64,000 bases of DNA from Oscillospiraceae bacterium. Lineage in GTDB: Bacteria; Bacillota; Clostridia; Oscillospirales; JAAYXM01. The notes under the pieces were generated by a model. It was not told the DNA's origin, did not search any database, and saw only the letters and a program-made list of their open reading frames with translations. The translations under genes and the position numbers were made by a program. Shown one piece after another: positions 62,352 through 64,000 of this stretch. Location of the stretch: NCBI GenBank assembly GCA_015067485.1, contig SVMJ01000001.1:62001-126000 (forward strand). Direction: 5' to 3'. Each line of letters starts with the position of its first letter. Within the stretch, counting starts at the first letter, position 1.

Positions 62352-63489
62352 AAAGTCAAAACGCAAAACAAAGCATACAAACGGAAGATTCTTTCTCTTC
62401 TTCTCCGCTTTGCTTCTTGTTGTTTTGTTTTTCGTATTTAGCGGCTCTCTCCGCGGCGCAACTCTTCAACGTTTGGTTTATTTCATCGGATCCGGTGTCT
62501 CCGGCACTGCCGATAGTGCAGACATCTCGTTTGAACAGAATGATCACAACCAATTTCATCTTTTGAAATCAGGGCTTGCGGTACTCTCAAATGAAAGTTT
62601 ATCGGTCTTCTCCATGTCCGGTGAACTGAAGAGCACCACTCCGCTTACATACCGCACTCCGACGGTTTCCGGAACAGACGCATACCTTCTCGCATATGAC
62701 CGCGGAACAACCGATTTTCTGATTTCAAACGGCACTTCGATTCTACACCAAGCAGAAGCGGTCGCGCCCATCATCAATGCGAACATCAATAAAAACGGCG
62801 CATTTTCCATCATCACAGACGGACCCGATTGTAAAACGCTTTTGAGTGTGTATAATCCGTCGATGGAAGTAATTTACAAGCTCCACGCTTCTGAACAGTA
62901 TGTAATGGATGCGGCAATCTCAAACAATAACAAGGACATGACGGTTTTGTCCCTTTCTGTTGATGCCGGTGATTTTGTCGGCGTTATTTCCTTCTATCAC
63001 TTGAACGAAGATGCTCCGTTTGCATCGCACTCGATTCATGATAGCGTCCCGTTGTCCGCTCAGTACGACTCTGATAACAAGGTCCGCGTATTGTGCGAAG
63101 ACCGTATTTTACTATTCAAGAAAGACGGAACGCTCCTTTGCGAACTCCCCTTTGCGCAGGATGATCTTCTCAGTTATACCTTTGCATCTTCCAAGCACAT
63201 TGGACTCTTGCTCGATGATTACAGCGCCGGCGGACATTCTTCTCTCACATTTCTCCCAAGGAATGAGACCGCGCCGCTCAGCATAAGTTTTTCAGAAGAA
63301 ACACTTTCTGTTTCGGCGGCAGGAAATTATATCGCGGTCCGTTGCCCGGATAAAATCGTTGTTTACAATCGCAAACTTGAACTCGACCAAACTTATTCCA
63401 TCCCGTCCGGTATCAAGTCTTGCATCATGCGTGAAGATGGGACGGTACTTGTCATCGGAAACAACTTTGCAAGTTTGCTGATCTCTTGA
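62344..63489 (+). CDS. Membrane-anchored beta-propeller-like protein, probable DUF5711
   Basis: 381 residues: basic start (MRKKSKRKTK), one transmembrane helix (about 16-33, FFLFFSALLLVVLFFVF), then an outside region of short repeated beta units, each with a hydrophobic strand and a polar turn (for example LAVLSNESLSVFSMSGEL, VRVLCEDRILLFKKDGTL, IAVRCPDKIVVYNRKLEL), as in a six- or seven-blade propeller. The match to DUF5711 of clostridia is from memory. It is coupled to truA and followed 14 bp later by the CvpA-like gene, so a wall- or division-related role is possible. Confidence 0.72.
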   Translation: MRKKSKRKTKHTNGRFFLFFSALLLVVLFFVFSGSLRGATLQRLVYFIGSGVSGTADSADISFEQNDHNQFHLLKSGLAVLSNESLSVFSMSGELKSTTPLTYRTPTVSGTDAYLLAYDRGTTDFLISNGTSILHQAEAVAPIINANINKNGAFSIITDGPDCKTLLSVYNPSMEVIYKLHASEQYVMDAAISNNNKDMTVLSLSVDAGDFVGVISFYHLNEDAPFASHSIHDSVPLSAQYDSDNKVRVLCEDRILLFKKDGTLLCELPFAQDDLLSYTFASSKHIGLLLDDYSAGGHSSLTFLPRNETAPLSISFSEETLSVSAAGNYIAVRCPDKIVVYNRKLELDQTYSIPSGIKSCIMREDGTVLVIGNNFASLLIS

Positions 63490-63503
63490 AAGGGGCACTC
63501 TAT

Positions 63504-64000
63504 ATGAACTGGACACCTGCTCATCTCACCATTGATGCGATTACGGTCGTTTTGCTTTTACTCTTTGCTCTGCGCGGACGTTCCCGTGGTTTGGTTCGCA
63601 CACTTTCCGGAATTCTCGTGCTCTTATTTGCTTTCTGGGGCGCAGGTTTTTTGGCGCAAGAGACTTCCCCCTATTTATCGTCCAAATATGTGGAACCCTG
63701 GATCTATGAGTCCATCATGCCGAATATGTCGCAAAGTGAAGTATCTGCTCCCCCGACATCGGAAGCTGAAGTTACCACATCTCTCGGTTTGGCACTCTCT
63801 AACCTTGGCTTCACCGATTCACTTCTCTCATCTTTTTTCAATGACTTTGCCATCAATCTTTCCGATACGGTGGAAGAAATCGTAAATAGTGCGGCGCACT
63901 CAATCGGGAACAAACTGACTTATGTACTGCTCTTTTTGATTTATTTCTTGATTCTTTATGTGGCGCTTCGCATCATCGCGAAGTTCATTCAACTGCTTGC
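63504..64000 (+). CDS. CvpA-family membrane protein, N-terminal part (runs off right edge)
   Basis: First 165 codons of a protein of the CvpA (colicin V production) family. My translation starts MNWTPAHLTIDAITVVLLLL with ALRGRSRGLVRTLSGILVLL, the CvpA helix-glycine pattern, then a second hydrophobic block (LTYVLLFLIYFLILYVALRI) around residue 145. The intervening 100 residues are mostly outside and longer than in E. coli CvpA. Start ATG 63504 after AAAGGGG. The C-terminus is beyond the window. Confidence 0.83.
   Translation, partial: MNWTPAHLTIDAITVVLLLLFALRGRSRGLVRTLSGILVLLFAFWGAGFLAQETSPYLSSKYVEPWIYESIMPNMSQSEVSAPPTSEAEVTTSLGLALSNLGFTDSLLSSFFNDFAINLSDTVEEIVNSAAHSIGNKLTYVLLFLIYFLILYVALRIIAKFIQLL

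Noticed and set aside
1-64000. CRISPR arrays, insertion sequences, phage genes, rRNA, SRP RNA
   Set aside because: No regularly spaced repeats, transposase or integrase motifs, or matching RNA sequences were seen on either strand; the repeats found are short promoter or terminator elements.

Overview
This 64 kb window looks like chromosomal DNA of an anaerobic clostridial Firmicute (class Clostridia, perhaps a gut or rumen Oscillospirales/Christensenellales-type lineage; this placement is inferred). The signs are SigA-type promoters with a 17-nt spacer, strong AGGAGG ribosome sites, intrinsic terminators, the ylxM-ffh-rpsP-khpA-rimM-trmD and pyrH-frr-uppS-cdsA-dxr-rseP-ispG-polC gene orders, a YfmF/YfmH pair, an ECF module next to truA, and S-layer-homology repeats. 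Coding density is very high and no gap exceeds about 170 bp. I saw no phage, insertion sequence, CRISPR array or rRNA.

Layout. 1-4.7 kb (minus): glyA (cut by the left edge), folD, lgt and two M16 peptidases. 4.8-8.3 kb (plus): the SRP/ribosome-maturation operon. 8.4-12.5 kb: a secreted CHAP-SLH wall protein, a MATE exporter (minus), tRNA-Pro(GGG) (minus), and a DUF421/DUF4363 pair. 12.4-21 kb (mostly minus): nrdR, a sugar-isomerase-like TIM barrel, secD-secF, and asnS-aminotransferase-purB. 21-28.2 kb (minus): a phosphate-type two-component system with a Na+/Pi symporter behind a putative PhoP box, then RNase M5-like, holA, an AEC carrier and class II aldolase. 28.3-38.9 kb (minus): the pyrH-to-polC operon for translation recycling, isoprenoid precursors, phospholipids and replication. 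39-43.8 kb (minus): a wall/NAD(P)HX-repair cluster (nnrD, GerS/YdcC-like lipoprotein, alr, mazF, two unknowns). 43.9-45.2 kb (plus): pyrB with a zinc tail and tRNA-Pro(CGG). 45.3-52.5 kb (plus): a seven-gene V-type ATPase operon. 52.6-56.4 kb (minus): ung, aldo/keto reductase, rpmE, aroQ, a TIM barrel and yqeG. 56.5-64 kb (mostly plus): a degenerate GH18-like protein, an HMA metal-binding protein, DUF4830 (minus), an RlmI-like methyltransferase, ecfA1-ecfA2-ecfT-truA, DUF5711 and a cvpA-like gene cut by the right edge.

Most of the window is core housekeeping. The items most worth a second look are: the V-ATPase operon, which has the E-DUF2764-A-B-D-I-K layout typical of Chlamydiae, spirochaetes and Bacteroidetes, and whose rotor subunit carries a Na+-binding-like signature; an aspartate carbamoyltransferase ending in a PyrI-like zinc knuckle; a MazF toxin in the conserved alr locus with no antitoxin gene; a GH18-fold protein that has lost the catalytic acids; a perfect 12-bp inverted repeat touching the ylxM ribosome-binding site; and a PhoP-box-like triple repeat upstream of the phosphate operon. 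I did not find a convincing wholly new multi-gene system.
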